A DNA stretch of 64,000 bases. Source: Mucilaginibacter flavus (GTDB lineage: Bacteria > Bacteroidota > Bacteroidia > Sphingobacteriales > Sphingobacteriaceae). A program made the position numbers and the translations under genes. The DNA lies in the NCBI RefSeq assembly GCF_030409315.1, contig NZ_JAUFPS010000040.1, forward strand, positions 1 through 64,000, written 5' to 3'. The notes under the pieces were generated by a model, which was given only the letters and a program-made list of their open reading frames with translations, made no database searches and was not told the origin of the DNA. Shown here piece by piece: positions 15,581 through 23,527 of this stretch; position 1 is the stretch's first letter, and every line of letters starts with the position of its first letter.

Positions 15581-16357
15581 ATGATGATTGAAATTACCAA
15601 TCCGGCTTTTAACTATGATGAGTTTGGGCAGGAATACTCAGGCCAAAGAAAAACCGATCCAAGGATAGCGGCCTATGTTTATGAAGCACTTGCATCTGCT
15701 AAAACCATATTAAACGTAGGTGCCGGTGCCGGCTCTTACGAACCTGTCGATAAATATGTTGTTGCTGTTGAACCATCAGTTGCTATGCGTTTGCAACGGT
15801 TGGCTACCGGCAAAACTCCGGCTATTATAGGCAAAGCCGATGCTTTGCCCTTTGATGATGATTCGTTTGATGCCGTTATGGCTATGGTTACGGTACACCA
15901 TTGGCCCGATATAAAAAAAGGCTTGCAGGAACTAAAGCGCGTGAGCAGTAACCAGGTGCTGATTATGACATTTGATCCCGAAGCTTTGGACAACTTCTGG
16001 AACGCCGGCTATTTCCCCGAATTGATAGCGGTTGAAAAAGCGCGTTACCCTACTGTAGATTTTATTACAGAAGCCCTGGGTGGAATTTCTGAAGTGATAG
16101 AAATTCCCATCCCGCTTGATTGTGTTGATGGTTTCCAGGAGGCTTTTTATGGCAGACCGGAAGCATTTTTACGCAAAGAAGTACGCCAGGCACAATCGGC
16201 ATGGGGCTTTCTGCCTGCCGGGATGGAAGATGAATTGGTTAAACGCCTGGCCGATGACCTGCAATCGGGCGAGTGGGACAAACAATATGCCCATTACAGG
16301 CAACAACCCACTTTTAACTGTGCTTTAAGGCTTATTGTAAATAAACCGGGAAATTAA
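15581..16357 (+). CDS. Class I SAM-dependent methyltransferase
   Basis: About 258 residues from the ATG at 15581 (protein MMIEITNPAFNYDEF). An upstream TTG at 15518 gives a longer frame, but that part shows no family pattern and abuts a repeat. SAM-binding motif I is ILNVGAGAGSYE, with the acidic residue of motif II in VAVEPS, and post-motif ADALPFDDDSFDAVMAM belongs to the Methyltransf_11 type. The histidine pair in VTVHHWPD is common in this subgroup. The substrate is unknown. The gene is monocistronic, ending at a strong bidirectional terminator. Confidence 0.85.
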   Translation: MMIEITNPAFNYDEFGQEYSGQRKTDPRIAAYVYEALASAKTILNVGAGAGSYEPVDKYVVAVEPSVAMRLQRLATGKTPAIIGKADALPFDDDSFDAVMAMVTVHHWPDIKKGLQELKRVSSNQVLIMTFDPEALDNFWNAGYFPELIAVEKARYPTVDFITEALGGISEVIEIPIPLDCVDGFQEAFYGRPEAFLRKEVRQAQSAWGFLPAGMEDELVKRLADDLQSGEWDKQYAHYRQQPTFNCALRLIVNKPGN

Positions 16358-16384
16358 GCTGTACTATTTATTTAGCTAAAACGC

Positions 16385-16418
16385 AAAAGGCCTGCATGAA
16401 TTTACACGCAGGCCTTTT
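16385..16418. terminator. Bidirectional intrinsic terminator
   Basis: Perfect arms AAAAGGCCTGC and GCAGGCCTTTT separated by 12 bases give A/T tracts on both sides. It sits between the convergent methyltransferase and porin-like genes. Confidence 0.85.
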
Positions 16419-16438
16419 GTATTTAATATTGGTACTAT

Positions 16439-17920
16439 TTAAAAAGTATATCCTAAAGTTAAGAAAGCATTGTTATTGGTTTTCTGAAGCGCTGCAGATG
16501 GACTCGCGGCACCTATTTCGTAAGGGTAAACGGTTTGATTGCCGCTAATGTGCGCATAAGTGGCATCAACATAATAGCTGCCAAATCTTACACCTATACC
16601 ACCGGTAACGGTTTTAATATCGCTGCCATTCTCTTTGAGCGGGCTGCCTTGCAAGCTATAACCACCGCGCAGATAAAACATATTGGTTACACGGGCTTCG
16701 GCACCTACGTGCGCGTTTATAGTTGAGCGGTACAGCGCTTTGATATTGTTGTTATCAAAAGTAGCGTCGTAGCTATCGTTTGTACTCAGGTGTGTTGTTT
16801 TATAATCTATGTAATCAATATCGCCAGATATAAAACCGTATTTACCTATAAATATGGCCGCGCCTCCTGTTAATTTTAAAGGTGTACGCAGGTTGTATGA
16901 TAACTGGTAATCTTGCGGACCGTTGGCGTAATTGCTGCCATTGTTAAATTTGGTACCCAGGCTTTCCTGGTACAAATCATCTATACTATAAAAAGTTGGC
17001 GAAGTAAAGGTAAAGCCTAAACGAACCGCGTTAACCGGTTTGTAAATTACGCCTAACTTAATGTTACCGCCCGAACCTTTGGTAACCTGGTTTTGAATAT
17101 AGCCCGAGTTGAAGCCCACATTAGCATCATTGTTATTAACCAAAATACTTGCAGTACCTGTTTCGTTGAATACGCTGTAGGAGTTGTAACGAAGATCGGA
17201 CAGGGAAACGCCCACGCCGATGTATAATTTATTGCTATAGTTAGCACCAAAGGCCAGGTTAACTTCCGATTGGCCACCGGTACGTATAGCGTTGCTCTGC
17301 TGATCTACCGTGCCAAAAGCGTTTCGGCGGTATTCTGATCCGCCACCGGTTGTGGAGTAGCTGTCTATCAAATTATGCTGATAGGCCCATGATTCAAGGC
17401 TACCATCGGGAATAGTGCCACCATCGCCATTGGCAAGCTTGGCATAATAATCACCTATGGAGTTTGAAGCGTTTTTGCCGCCGTAATTAATATTTTCATA
17501 AAAATTATTGGTGCGGGCGTAAGCCGCGCCGTAGTTTATACTTAACCATCCTTTACTTTTATCACGACCTTTTGCAGTGCTGAGCTGCTGGTAAATAACT
17601 ACCCCGGCATTATTAAAGTTGATGTTGTTTTTGCTGGCCGTACCAAACTGCCCAAGGTAAGTTGAGTTTACTTTTGAGCCATCGTACTCGGGCGTAATAC
17701 TTATCTCCGAGTGGGTAAAAAAGCCCAGTCCTGCCGGGTTACCACTTATTGAACTCAGGTCGCCGCCAACGGCTGTACCCGCATTACCAATGCCTTTTAT
17801 GCGCGATGTAGATCCGGTTTGAAAAGTACTGAAGCGGATAGCATCCTGCGAATATTGCGCAAAACTATCTTTGGTAATTGCTACTATAGCAATTACGGTT
17901 AGTAAATATTTAATCTTCAT
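16439..17920 (-). CDS. FadL/OMPP1-like outer-membrane transport protein
   Basis: A 493-residue outer-membrane beta-barrel. The signal peptide ends SFAQ at about residue 21. The N-terminal part (DAIRFSTFQTGSTSRIKGIGNAGTAVGGDLSSISGNPAGLGFF) carries the NPAGL signature that begins FadL/OMPP1 channels, which pass hydrophobic molecules. The rest alternates strands, and the final residues LGYTF end in Phe, as barrel proteins do for BamA recognition. It lies 26 bases after the Gly/Tyr-rich lipoprotein gene on the same strand, so the two are probably co-transcribed. Substrate unknown. Confidence 0.85.
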   Translation of the reverse strand: MKIKYLLTVIAIVAITKDSFAQYSQDAIRFSTFQTGSTSRIKGIGNAGTAVGGDLSSISGNPAGLGFFTHSEISITPEYDGSKVNSTYLGQFGTASKNNINFNNAGVVIYQQLSTAKGRDKSKGWLSINYGAAYARTNNFYENINYGGKNASNSIGDYYAKLANGDGGTIPDGSLESWAYQHNLIDSYSTTGGGSEYRRNAFGTVDQQSNAIRTGGQSEVNLAFGANYSNKLYIGVGVSLSDLRYNSYSVFNETGTASILVNNNDANVGFNSGYIQNQVTKGSGGNIKLGVIYKPVNAVRLGFTFTSPTFYSIDDLYQESLGTKFNNGSNYANGPQDYQLSYNLRTPLKLTGGAAIFIGKYGFISGDIDYIDYKTTHLSTNDSYDATFDNNNIKALYRSTINAHVGAEARVTNMFYLRGGYSLQGSPLKENGSDIKTVTGGIGVRFGSYYVDATYAHISGNQTVYPYEIGAASPSAALQKTNNNAFLTLGYTF

Positions 17921-17946
17921 AGATTTAGATTTAAGCTTAGATAAAA

Positions 17947-18846
17947 TTATGGTCTAACTGGTCGGCCGCCACCACCGCCTCCGCTGCTTGAGCCACCGCC
18001 GCCTCCCGAACTTGATGAAGAACTTGGTGCGGGTGATGAAGATTGCGTACGTTCAACAGGTTGAAATACTGGCCTGGTATCGGCTTGCCTAACCGGACGG
18101 TTATCACGCGAGTAGCTTGCGTTGTTGTTATTGTTGCCACGTGTTATATTATCCGTATTGGTGCGGTTTCCGCGACCGCCCGGCACATAGCCAATGCCTG
18201 TTCTGGCAGGTGTACCGGTGGCTACCCCAGGCCTTACCGAGCGGGTGTAAGCCGCTGCCTGGCCAGTGCCGCTAAACGGACTGCCTGTACCACGCACCGG
18301 GCGAGGCGTACCAACAGTTACATAGCCTACACGGCCACCGCCACCATAGTATCCGCCACCATAATAACCACCGTAGCCATAGCCAGAACCCCAGCCGTTA
18401 TAATAGCCTAAGCCCCAGCCGCCGTAGCCATAACCAAGCCCCCAGCTGCCTAAACCCCAGCCGCCGTAACCGTATGGCGAATAACCATATCCGTAAGGGC
18501 CGTAATTAAAATCTAAACCAAAACCACTGTTGTAGTATGGATTGCTATAGCCGTAATATAAATTATCGTAATAACTAAAGGGCGAGTAGTAGCTGAAACG
18601 GTTTATGCGCGAGGCATAATCATCATAATAAAAATAGTCGTCATCATCTTCTTCCTGCTGCGCCGCGTAGTTTGCATCACTTTGGTTGTAAACGGGTTGC
18701 GTAGCGTAAACCGGCTCATCACCAGCTTTGGCGTTTGAAAAATAAACGTCATCGTTACTGGCAACGGTGGCAAGCTTTTGGGTTGAGCAGGAACTCATGG
18801 CGAGGGCGCCGACGAGAAAAATTCCTATTGTGATAGTCCGTTTCAT
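17947..18846 (-). CDS. Gly/Tyr-rich low-complexity lipoprotein
   Basis: A 299-residue lipoprotein. Signal peptide with lipobox ending SSC (Cys20). After an acidic linker (EEDDDDYFYYDD, about 67-78) residues 80-185 are dominated by Gly, Tyr, Trp and Asn in GYGYGGWG-type repeats. Residues 185-260 are Arg/Asn/Thr-rich, and the last 40 are runs of Ser and Gly ending GRPVRP. No enzyme motif is present. Low-complexity Tyr/Gly proteins may self-associate, and a cell-surface matrix or adhesive role is a guess. It is the first gene of a pair with the FadL-like porin and is divergent from proS. Confidence 0.75.
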   Translation of the reverse strand: MKRTITIGIFLVGALAMSSCSTQKLATVASNDDVYFSNAKAGDEPVYATQPVYNQSDANYAAQQEEDDDDYFYYDDYASRINRFSYYSPFSYYDNLYYGYSNPYYNSGFGLDFNYGPYGYGYSPYGYGGWGLGSWGLGYGYGGWGLGYYNGWGSGYGYGGYYGGGYYGGGGRVGYVTVGTPRPVRGTGSPFSGTGQAAAYTRSVRPGVATGTPARTGIGYVPGGRGNRTNTDNITRGNNNNNASYSRDNRPVRQADTRPVFQPVERTQSSSPAPSSSSSSGGGGGSSSGGGGGGRPVRP

Positions 18847-18891
18847 ATGCAGGTTATATAAAAGTTCAGATACGATTAAGTTTTAAATTTA

Positions 18892-18899
18892 TAAATTTG
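18892..18899 (+). promoter_or_regulatory. Candidate -7 box for proS
   Basis: TAAATTTG fits the Bacteroidota -7 consensus TAnnTTTG and lies 48 bases before the chosen proS ATG. I see no clear -33 TTTG element at the expected distance. Confidence 0.4.
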
Positions 18900-18947
18900 G
18901 GCGCAATATACAATAATTGCAGGGTCATAAATTCTATTCCAATCAAT

Positions 18948-20420
18948 ATGAGCAAAGGTGTTATTAGTAAAGACGAAGATTATTCGCAATGGTTTAACGA
19001 CTTAGTAATTAAATCTGACATGGCCGAATATTCGCCGGTTAGGGGCTGTATGATCATCAAACCGTACGGCTATTCTATATGGGAAAAGATACAGGCTGTG
19101 CTTGATGGCATGTTTAAAGATACAGGCCACAGCAACGCTTATTTTCCGCTTTTAATACCCAAAAGCTTTTTTAGTAAAGAAGCCAGCCACGTTGATGGTT
19201 TTGCCAAGGAGTGCGCTGTGGTTACCCACTATCGCCTAAAAAACGATGGCGATGGTAATATCATTGTTGATGAGGAAGCTAAGTTAGAAGAAGAACTCAT
19301 CATTCGCCCTACATCAGAAACCATTATCTGGAACACTTACAAAGGCTGGATACAATCATACCGCGATTTGCCTATTTTGGTTAACCAATGGGCCAACGTA
19401 ATGCGCTGGGAAATGCGTACCCGTTTATTTTTACGTACCAGCGAGTTTTTATGGCAAGAGGGGCACACAGCCCACGCTACGTCTGACGAGGCCATTGCCG
19501 AAACTGAGCAAATGCTGAATGTATATGCCGATTTTGCCGAAAACTGGATGGCGTTGCCGGTAGTTAAAGGCCGTAAAACCGCCAATGAGCGCTTTGCAGG
19601 TGCTTTGGATACCTACTGCATTGAGGCGTTAATGCAGGATGGTAAAGCCTTACAGGCAGGTACATCGCACTTCCTGGGCCAAAACTTTGCAAAGGCTTTC
19701 GATGTAAAATTTACCACCCGCGATAACAAACAGGATTTTGTTTGGGCTACCTCTTGGGGCGTATCAACCCGTTTAATCGGTGCCTTAATTATGGCGCACA
19801 GCGATGACGCAGGCCTGGTGTTGCCACCCAAACTGGCCCCTATACAGGTTGTTGTTGTGCCGATATACAAGCACCAGGAAGAACTGGATAACATAACCGC
19901 CTATGTAGACGGCTTGAAAAAAGAACTGAAAGCCAAAGGCATTTCGGTTAAGTTTGACAACCGCGATACTCACCGCCCGGGAGCAAAGTTTGCTGAGTAC
20001 GAATTGAAAGGCGTACCATTGCGCGTTGCCATTGGCAGCCGCGATATGACCAACGGAACTGTTGAACTGGCCCGCCGCGATACCAAAACCAAAGAAACCG
20101 TTAACCAGGAAGGTTTAGCCCAGCATATTGAAGCCTTGTTAGAAGAAATTCAAAACAACATCTACAAAAAGGCCTTTGATTTCCGTGCCGAAAACACCAC
20201 CGAGGTAGACACTTACGATGAGTTTAAACGCATGCTGGATGAGCAGCCAGGCTTCCTGAGCGCCCATTGGGACGGCACACCAGAAACTGAACAAAAAATA
20301 AAAGAGGAAACTAAAGCGACAATCCGTTGCATACCTTTGGATAACAAACAGGAAGAAGGTAAATGTATTTTGACAGGAGCACCTTCTAAACAAAGGGTGT
20401 TATTTGCGCGAGCTTATTAG
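18948..20420 (+). CDS. proS: Prolyl-tRNA synthetase (archaeal-type, class II)
   Basis: A 490-residue ProS starting MSKGVISKDEDYSQWFND. The longer frame from a TTG at 18897 is rejected because it overlaps the -7 box and because homologues start near this ATG. Motif 1 region: YSPVRGCMIIKPYG. Motif 2 region: MRTRLFLRTSEFLWQEGHTAH. The motif 3 Gly-rich strand is TSWGVSTRLIGALIMAHSDDAGL. An anticodon-binding domain follows (about 285-390, VVVVPIYK). The C-terminal zinc-type domain covers about 400-490. It has no editing insert between motifs 2 and 3, as in the archaeal/eukaryotic-type enzymes found in Bacteroidota. It attaches Pro to tRNAPro in the cytoplasm. Confidence 0.97.
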   Translation: MSKGVISKDEDYSQWFNDLVIKSDMAEYSPVRGCMIIKPYGYSIWEKIQAVLDGMFKDTGHSNAYFPLLIPKSFFSKEASHVDGFAKECAVVTHYRLKNDGDGNIIVDEEAKLEEELIIRPTSETIIWNTYKGWIQSYRDLPILVNQWANVMRWEMRTRLFLRTSEFLWQEGHTAHATSDEAIAETEQMLNVYADFAENWMALPVVKGRKTANERFAGALDTYCIEALMQDGKALQAGTSHFLGQNFAKAFDVKFTTRDNKQDFVWATSWGVSTRLIGALIMAHSDDAGLVLPPKLAPIQVVVVPIYKHQEELDNITAYVDGLKKELKAKGISVKFDNRDTHRPGAKFAEYELKGVPLRVAIGSRDMTNGTVELARRDTKTKETVNQEGLAQHIEALLEEIQNNIYKKAFDFRAENTTEVDTYDEFKRMLDEQPGFLSAHWDGTPETEQKIKEETKATIRCIPLDNKQEEGKCILTGAPSKQRVLFARAY

Positions 20421-20456
20421 ATTTGGTGAGTGGTTGACTAGGTTGATTAAATTAAT

Positions 20457-20972
20457 ATGCATTTAACTGTAGATAATCATTACATTATCAGCCTCGATTT
20501 TAAATTTTACCAGTTATACATTGTTTGGATCGGAGATGAAACAGATTGTGTATTGGTTGATGATAATTGTAAAATAATTGCATTTAAAACGGAGGCTGCT
20601 TTATTAAGATATTGGCATCTGCACATAAAAGAATCAATTACAGAGGTTACCATTTATCATGTAAATAAGGCACAACAATGGATAGGTAACCCAGATACTG
20701 AGTTTGATTGTAATGAGTTTTTGAATTTATGGAACTTGTTTACTGATATATCAACATCAACAAAAATCCCGTTTACCGGGGACGTAAAAGACGATATTAG
20801 AAATACAGTATATGACAAGTTGTTTAACGCGAGCGACGGTTATTGGGCAGACGAACTTAATCCGATTTTTAACGCGCCTGAACTTGATATGCTAAAGATG
20901 GTAATGCAAAATGGTATCGAGATTTTGTTAAATAATATTTCTGTTATAGAAAATGAAATAATCCTTCCCTAA
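20457..20972 (+). CDS. Hypothetical protein, AT-rich
   Basis: A 171-residue soluble acidic protein I do not recognise. It opens with a short beta-like segment (HYIISLDFKFYQLYIVWIG). A helical middle and C-terminal part follow, with DIRNTVYDKLFNASDGYW and a final LDMLKMVMQNGIEILL helix. Base use is clearly more AT-rich than the flanking proS and PLP-enzyme genes, which points to recent acquisition. It sits alone between two housekeeping genes. The size and acidity are compatible with an orphan immunity or antitoxin protein, but no partner toxin is present and there is no motif to support that. Confidence 0.6.
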   Translation: MHLTVDNHYIISLDFKFYQLYIVWIGDETDCVLVDDNCKIIAFKTEAALLRYWHLHIKESITEVTIYHVNKAQQWIGNPDTEFDCNEFLNLWNLFTDISTSTKIPFTGDVKDDIRNTVYDKLFNASDGYWADELNPIFNAPELDMLKMVMQNGIEILLNNISVIENEIILP

Positions 20973-21055
20973 AGGATAATAAAGCAAACGGCTTCCTTTT
21001 AGGGAATGAAGCCAATCAAAAATTCCTCCGTTGGCTAACGGAGATTAGGGGGCTT

Positions 21056-22195
21056 ATGAAATTCGCAACTAAAGCAATACACGCCGGGCAGGAGCCCGAT
21101 CCAACTACAGGCGCTATCATGACGCCGATATACCAGACATCTACTTACTGGCAAAAATCGCCGGGTGATAATAAGGGTTATGAGTACTCGCGTGGCACCA
21201 ACCCTACCCGTAAGGCGCTGGAGGATTGTTTAGCAGCTTTGGAAAACGCCAAATTCGGACTGGCATTTTCAAGCGGCATGGGTGCGACTGATGCCGTAAT
21301 GAAATTGCTTGCCCCTGGCGACGAAGTGATTACCGGCAATGACCTATACGGTGGCTCCTACCGTATTTTCACTAAGATCTACGCTAATTACGGTATCAAG
21401 TTTCATTTTTTGGATCTTTCAAACCCCGAGATCATCCGTGAGTATACCAACGATAAAACCAAACTGGTTTGGATAGAAACGCCTACCAATCCCACCATGC
21501 AAATTGTGGATATTGAAGCCATTGGTAAAATAGCTAAAGAGAAAAATTTACTTTTTGTGGTTGATAATACTTTTGCTTCGCCATACCTGCAAAACCCAAT
21601 TGATTTGGGTGCGGATGTAGTGATGCATTCGGTAACCAAATACATTGGCGGCCATAGCGACGTAGTGATGGGCGCGCTGATGTTAAATGACGAAGAGCTG
21701 TACAAAAGGCTTTGGTTTATTTACAATGCCTGTGGTGCCACACCCGGCCCTATGGATAGCTTTTTGGTATTAAGAGGCATAAAAACCCTGCACTTGCGCA
21801 TGAAAGCCCATTGCGAGAATGGCAGGCAGATAGCGGAGTTTTTAAAAACTCACCCCAAGGTTGAAAAAATTTACTGGCCGGGTTTTACAGATCACCCTAA
21901 TCACGACGTTGCCAAAAAGCAAATGCTTGATTTTGGTGGCATGATCAGTATCGTGTTAAAAGGCGCTGATTTGCAGGAAACATTCCGCATCGCGTCATCT
22001 TTCAAAGTATTTGCCCTGGCCGAATCATTGGGCGGTGTAGAATCATTGATCAATCATCCCGTAAGCATGACCCACGGATCGATCCCCAAAGCCGAGCGCG
22101 AAAAAGCCGGTGTAGTTGATAACCTGCTGCGTTTAAGTGTTGGTGTAGAAGACATTGAGGATTTGTTGGAAGACCTTCGTCAGGCTTTAAGCTAA
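21056..22195 (+). CDS. Cys/Met-metabolism PLP enzyme (cystathionine gamma-synthase/lyase type)
   Basis: A 379-residue PLP enzyme of the Cys/Met metabolism family, full length. K195 in HSVTKYIGGHSD forms the Schiff base. D169-N170 in FVVDNTFASPYLQNP stack the cofactor, and YSRGTNPTR near residue 44 holds the phosphate-binding Tyr and Arg. The final AESLGGVESLINHPVSMTH pattern fits cystathionine gamma-synthase, cystathionine gamma-lyase or methionine gamma-lyase. Sequence alone does not separate these. It acts in the cytoplasm in trans-sulfuration. It is preceded by a purine-rich GGAGATTAGGGGG close to the ATG. A palindromic repeat begins 10 bases after its stop. Confidence 0.92.
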   Translation: MKFATKAIHAGQEPDPTTGAIMTPIYQTSTYWQKSPGDNKGYEYSRGTNPTRKALEDCLAALENAKFGLAFSSGMGATDAVMKLLAPGDEVITGNDLYGGSYRIFTKIYANYGIKFHFLDLSNPEIIREYTNDKTKLVWIETPTNPTMQIVDIEAIGKIAKEKNLLFVVDNTFASPYLQNPIDLGADVVMHSVTKYIGGHSDVVMGALMLNDEELYKRLWFIYNACGATPGPMDSFLVLRGIKTLHLRMKAHCENGRQIAEFLKTHPKVEKIYWPGFTDHPNHDVAKKQMLDFGGMISIVLKGADLQETFRIASSFKVFALAESLGGVESLINHPVSMTHGSIPKAEREKAGVVDNLLRLSVGVEDIEDLLEDLRQALS

Positions 22196-22204
22196 AAAAA
22201 TATC

Positions 22205-22298
22205 CGTCATTGCGAGGAACGAAGCAATCCCTAACTATACAGGGCGAATTTGCAAATTGCTCTGCCTATCGGGGATTGCTTCGTTCCTCGCAATGACG
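22205..22298. repeat. Palindromic repeat, GAGGAACGAAG family (CAATC type)
   Basis: Arms CGTCATTGCGAGGAACGAAG (from 22205) and their complement (to 22298) pair almost perfectly over 27 bases. A smaller TTTGCAAATTGC region lies in the loop. The core GAGGAACGAAG also occurs at 6581-6608 with different flanks. It fills the gap between the PLP-enzyme gene and the TIGR02757 gene and ends 13 bases before the latter's ATG. Confidence 0.9.
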
Positions 22299-22311
22299 TT
22301 TTTTATATGTA

Positions 22312-23103
22312 ATGGTAGAGAACATAAAAGCCTTCCTCGACGCTAAAGTTGCCCAATACAATCGTCCAGAATTTATTGAGAATGATCCTGTTGTAATTCC
22401 GCATTTGTTTAGCAAAAAGCAGGATATCGAGATTATGGGCTTTTGGGCGGCCACACTGGCCTGGGGGCAAAGGGTTACCATTATTAAAAAATGTAAGGAA
22501 CTCATAACCCTGATGGACGGCGCGCCTTATGATTTTATCATCAACCACCAGGAGCCCGATCTTAAAAAACTCCTCAATTTTAAACACCGCACTTTTAATG
22601 ATATTGACACGCTGTACTTCATCAGCTTTTTCAGGTATCATTATGAGAGTTTCGACTCTTTGGAGGACGCGTTTTTACCTACCACCCTTTTAAAGACACA
22701 CCAGTCAATTAACGCCGAAATCGCGCTGAATCATTTCCGATCTTATTTCTTTTCGTTGCCTGATTATCCGCATCGCACCAAAAAACACGTGTCCTCTCCC
22801 TCACAAAAATCTACCTGTAAACGGTTAAATATGTTTTTGCGCTGGATGGTGCGCAAGGATGACGCAGGGGTTGACTTTGGCATCTGGAACCGTATTAAAC
22901 CTGCCGATCTGATTTGCCCGTTGGATTTACATGTAGATCGGGTTTCACGTAAACTACTCCTCATCAACCGTAAACAAACTGATTGGCAAACCGCGGTTGA
23001 ACTTACCGAACGCCTGCGCCAGTTTGATCCGCTCGATCCTGTTAAATATGATTTCGCCTTGTTTGGGTTGGGGATTGAAGAGCGTTGGGGCGTGCAGTTT
23101 TAA
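22312..23103 (+). CDS. TIGR02757 family protein (DUF2400)
   Basis: A 263-residue protein typical of the TIGR02757/DUF2400 family. Recognisable blocks are IPHLFSKKQDIEIMGFWAATLAWGQR, then DLICPLDLHVDRVSRKLLLI and PVKYDFALFGLGIEE. The family is widespread in Bacteroidota and resembles helix-hairpin-helix DNA glycosylase-like folds, but no activity is established. The ATG at 22312 follows a palindrome closely, so the repeat lies in the leader or separates it from the upstream gene. Nothing in the neighbourhood indicates a partner. Confidence 0.88.
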   Translation: MVENIKAFLDAKVAQYNRPEFIENDPVVIPHLFSKKQDIEIMGFWAATLAWGQRVTIIKKCKELITLMDGAPYDFIINHQEPDLKKLLNFKHRTFNDIDTLYFISFFRYHYESFDSLEDAFLPTTLLKTHQSINAEIALNHFRSYFFSLPDYPHRTKKHVSSPSQKSTCKRLNMFLRWMVRKDDAGVDFGIWNRIKPADLICPLDLHVDRVSRKLLLINRKQTDWQTAVELTERLRQFDPLDPVKYDFALFGLGIEERWGVQF

Positions 23104-23127
23104 TCGTCATTAATTAAAATTCTCTTG

Positions 23128-23167
23128 CAGATTCCCAGACTTGCGAAGTTTTAAAAACTCCGTAAGT
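23128..23167. repeat. CAGAnTnCCAGACTT repeat, degenerate copy
   Basis: This stretch matches 60051-60092, sharing CAGATnCCAGACTTnCGAAG and the central TTTTAAAAACTnCGTAAGT. The copy here has mismatches that weaken its hairpin. The remaining 360 bases to the kup start hold a terminator-like hairpin and a possible short leader frame. Confidence 0.6.
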
Positions 23168-23274
23168 ATTTCGCCTTACTCCCTTCTTCGTGTACAACAA
23201 ATTACTTCGTTATGCTTATTTACGCCCGATTGGAAGGGATATATGCGCGTCCCAATTTTACTATCATTATGATA

Positions 23275-23299
23275 AAACCTATCAAAATGATAGGTTTTT
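23275..23299 (+). terminator. Terminator-like hairpin before kup
   Basis: AAACCTATC and GATAGGTTT arms with a short AAAAT loop are followed by TTTT on the plus strand. It lies about 170 bases after the TIGR02757 gene. Confidence 0.5.
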
Positions 23300-23416
23300 G
23301 AATATCTGAAAAAAGCAAACGAATAAATACAAATGTTTAATAAACAACGCATTAAATAATAAATTTCGTTTTTGGAGCATGTTTTGCCTACAGCGTTTCG
23401 TTATTAAAATTAGTTT

Positions 23417-23524
23417 ATGTTGATACTATTTCCTGTTGCCGCAGCTCAAAATTCAATAAAGCTGTTAAACACCTCCGGAGCAACGCTACCAGCACCTACT
23501 AATCCCCTAATTTTTTTTAAATAA
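23417..23524 (+). CDS. Possible short leader frame upstream of kup
   Basis: A 35-codon frame starting ATG and ending TAA three bases before the kup ATG. The peptide begins MLILFPVAAAQNS, is mildly hydrophobic, and has Pro-rich LPAPTNP near its end. The spacing and stop-start proximity would allow translational coupling with kup. I have no homology evidence, and a frame this short can arise by chance. Confidence 0.2.
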   Translation: MLILFPVAAAQNSIKLLNTSGATLPAPTNPLIFFK

Positions 23525-23527
23525 TCA

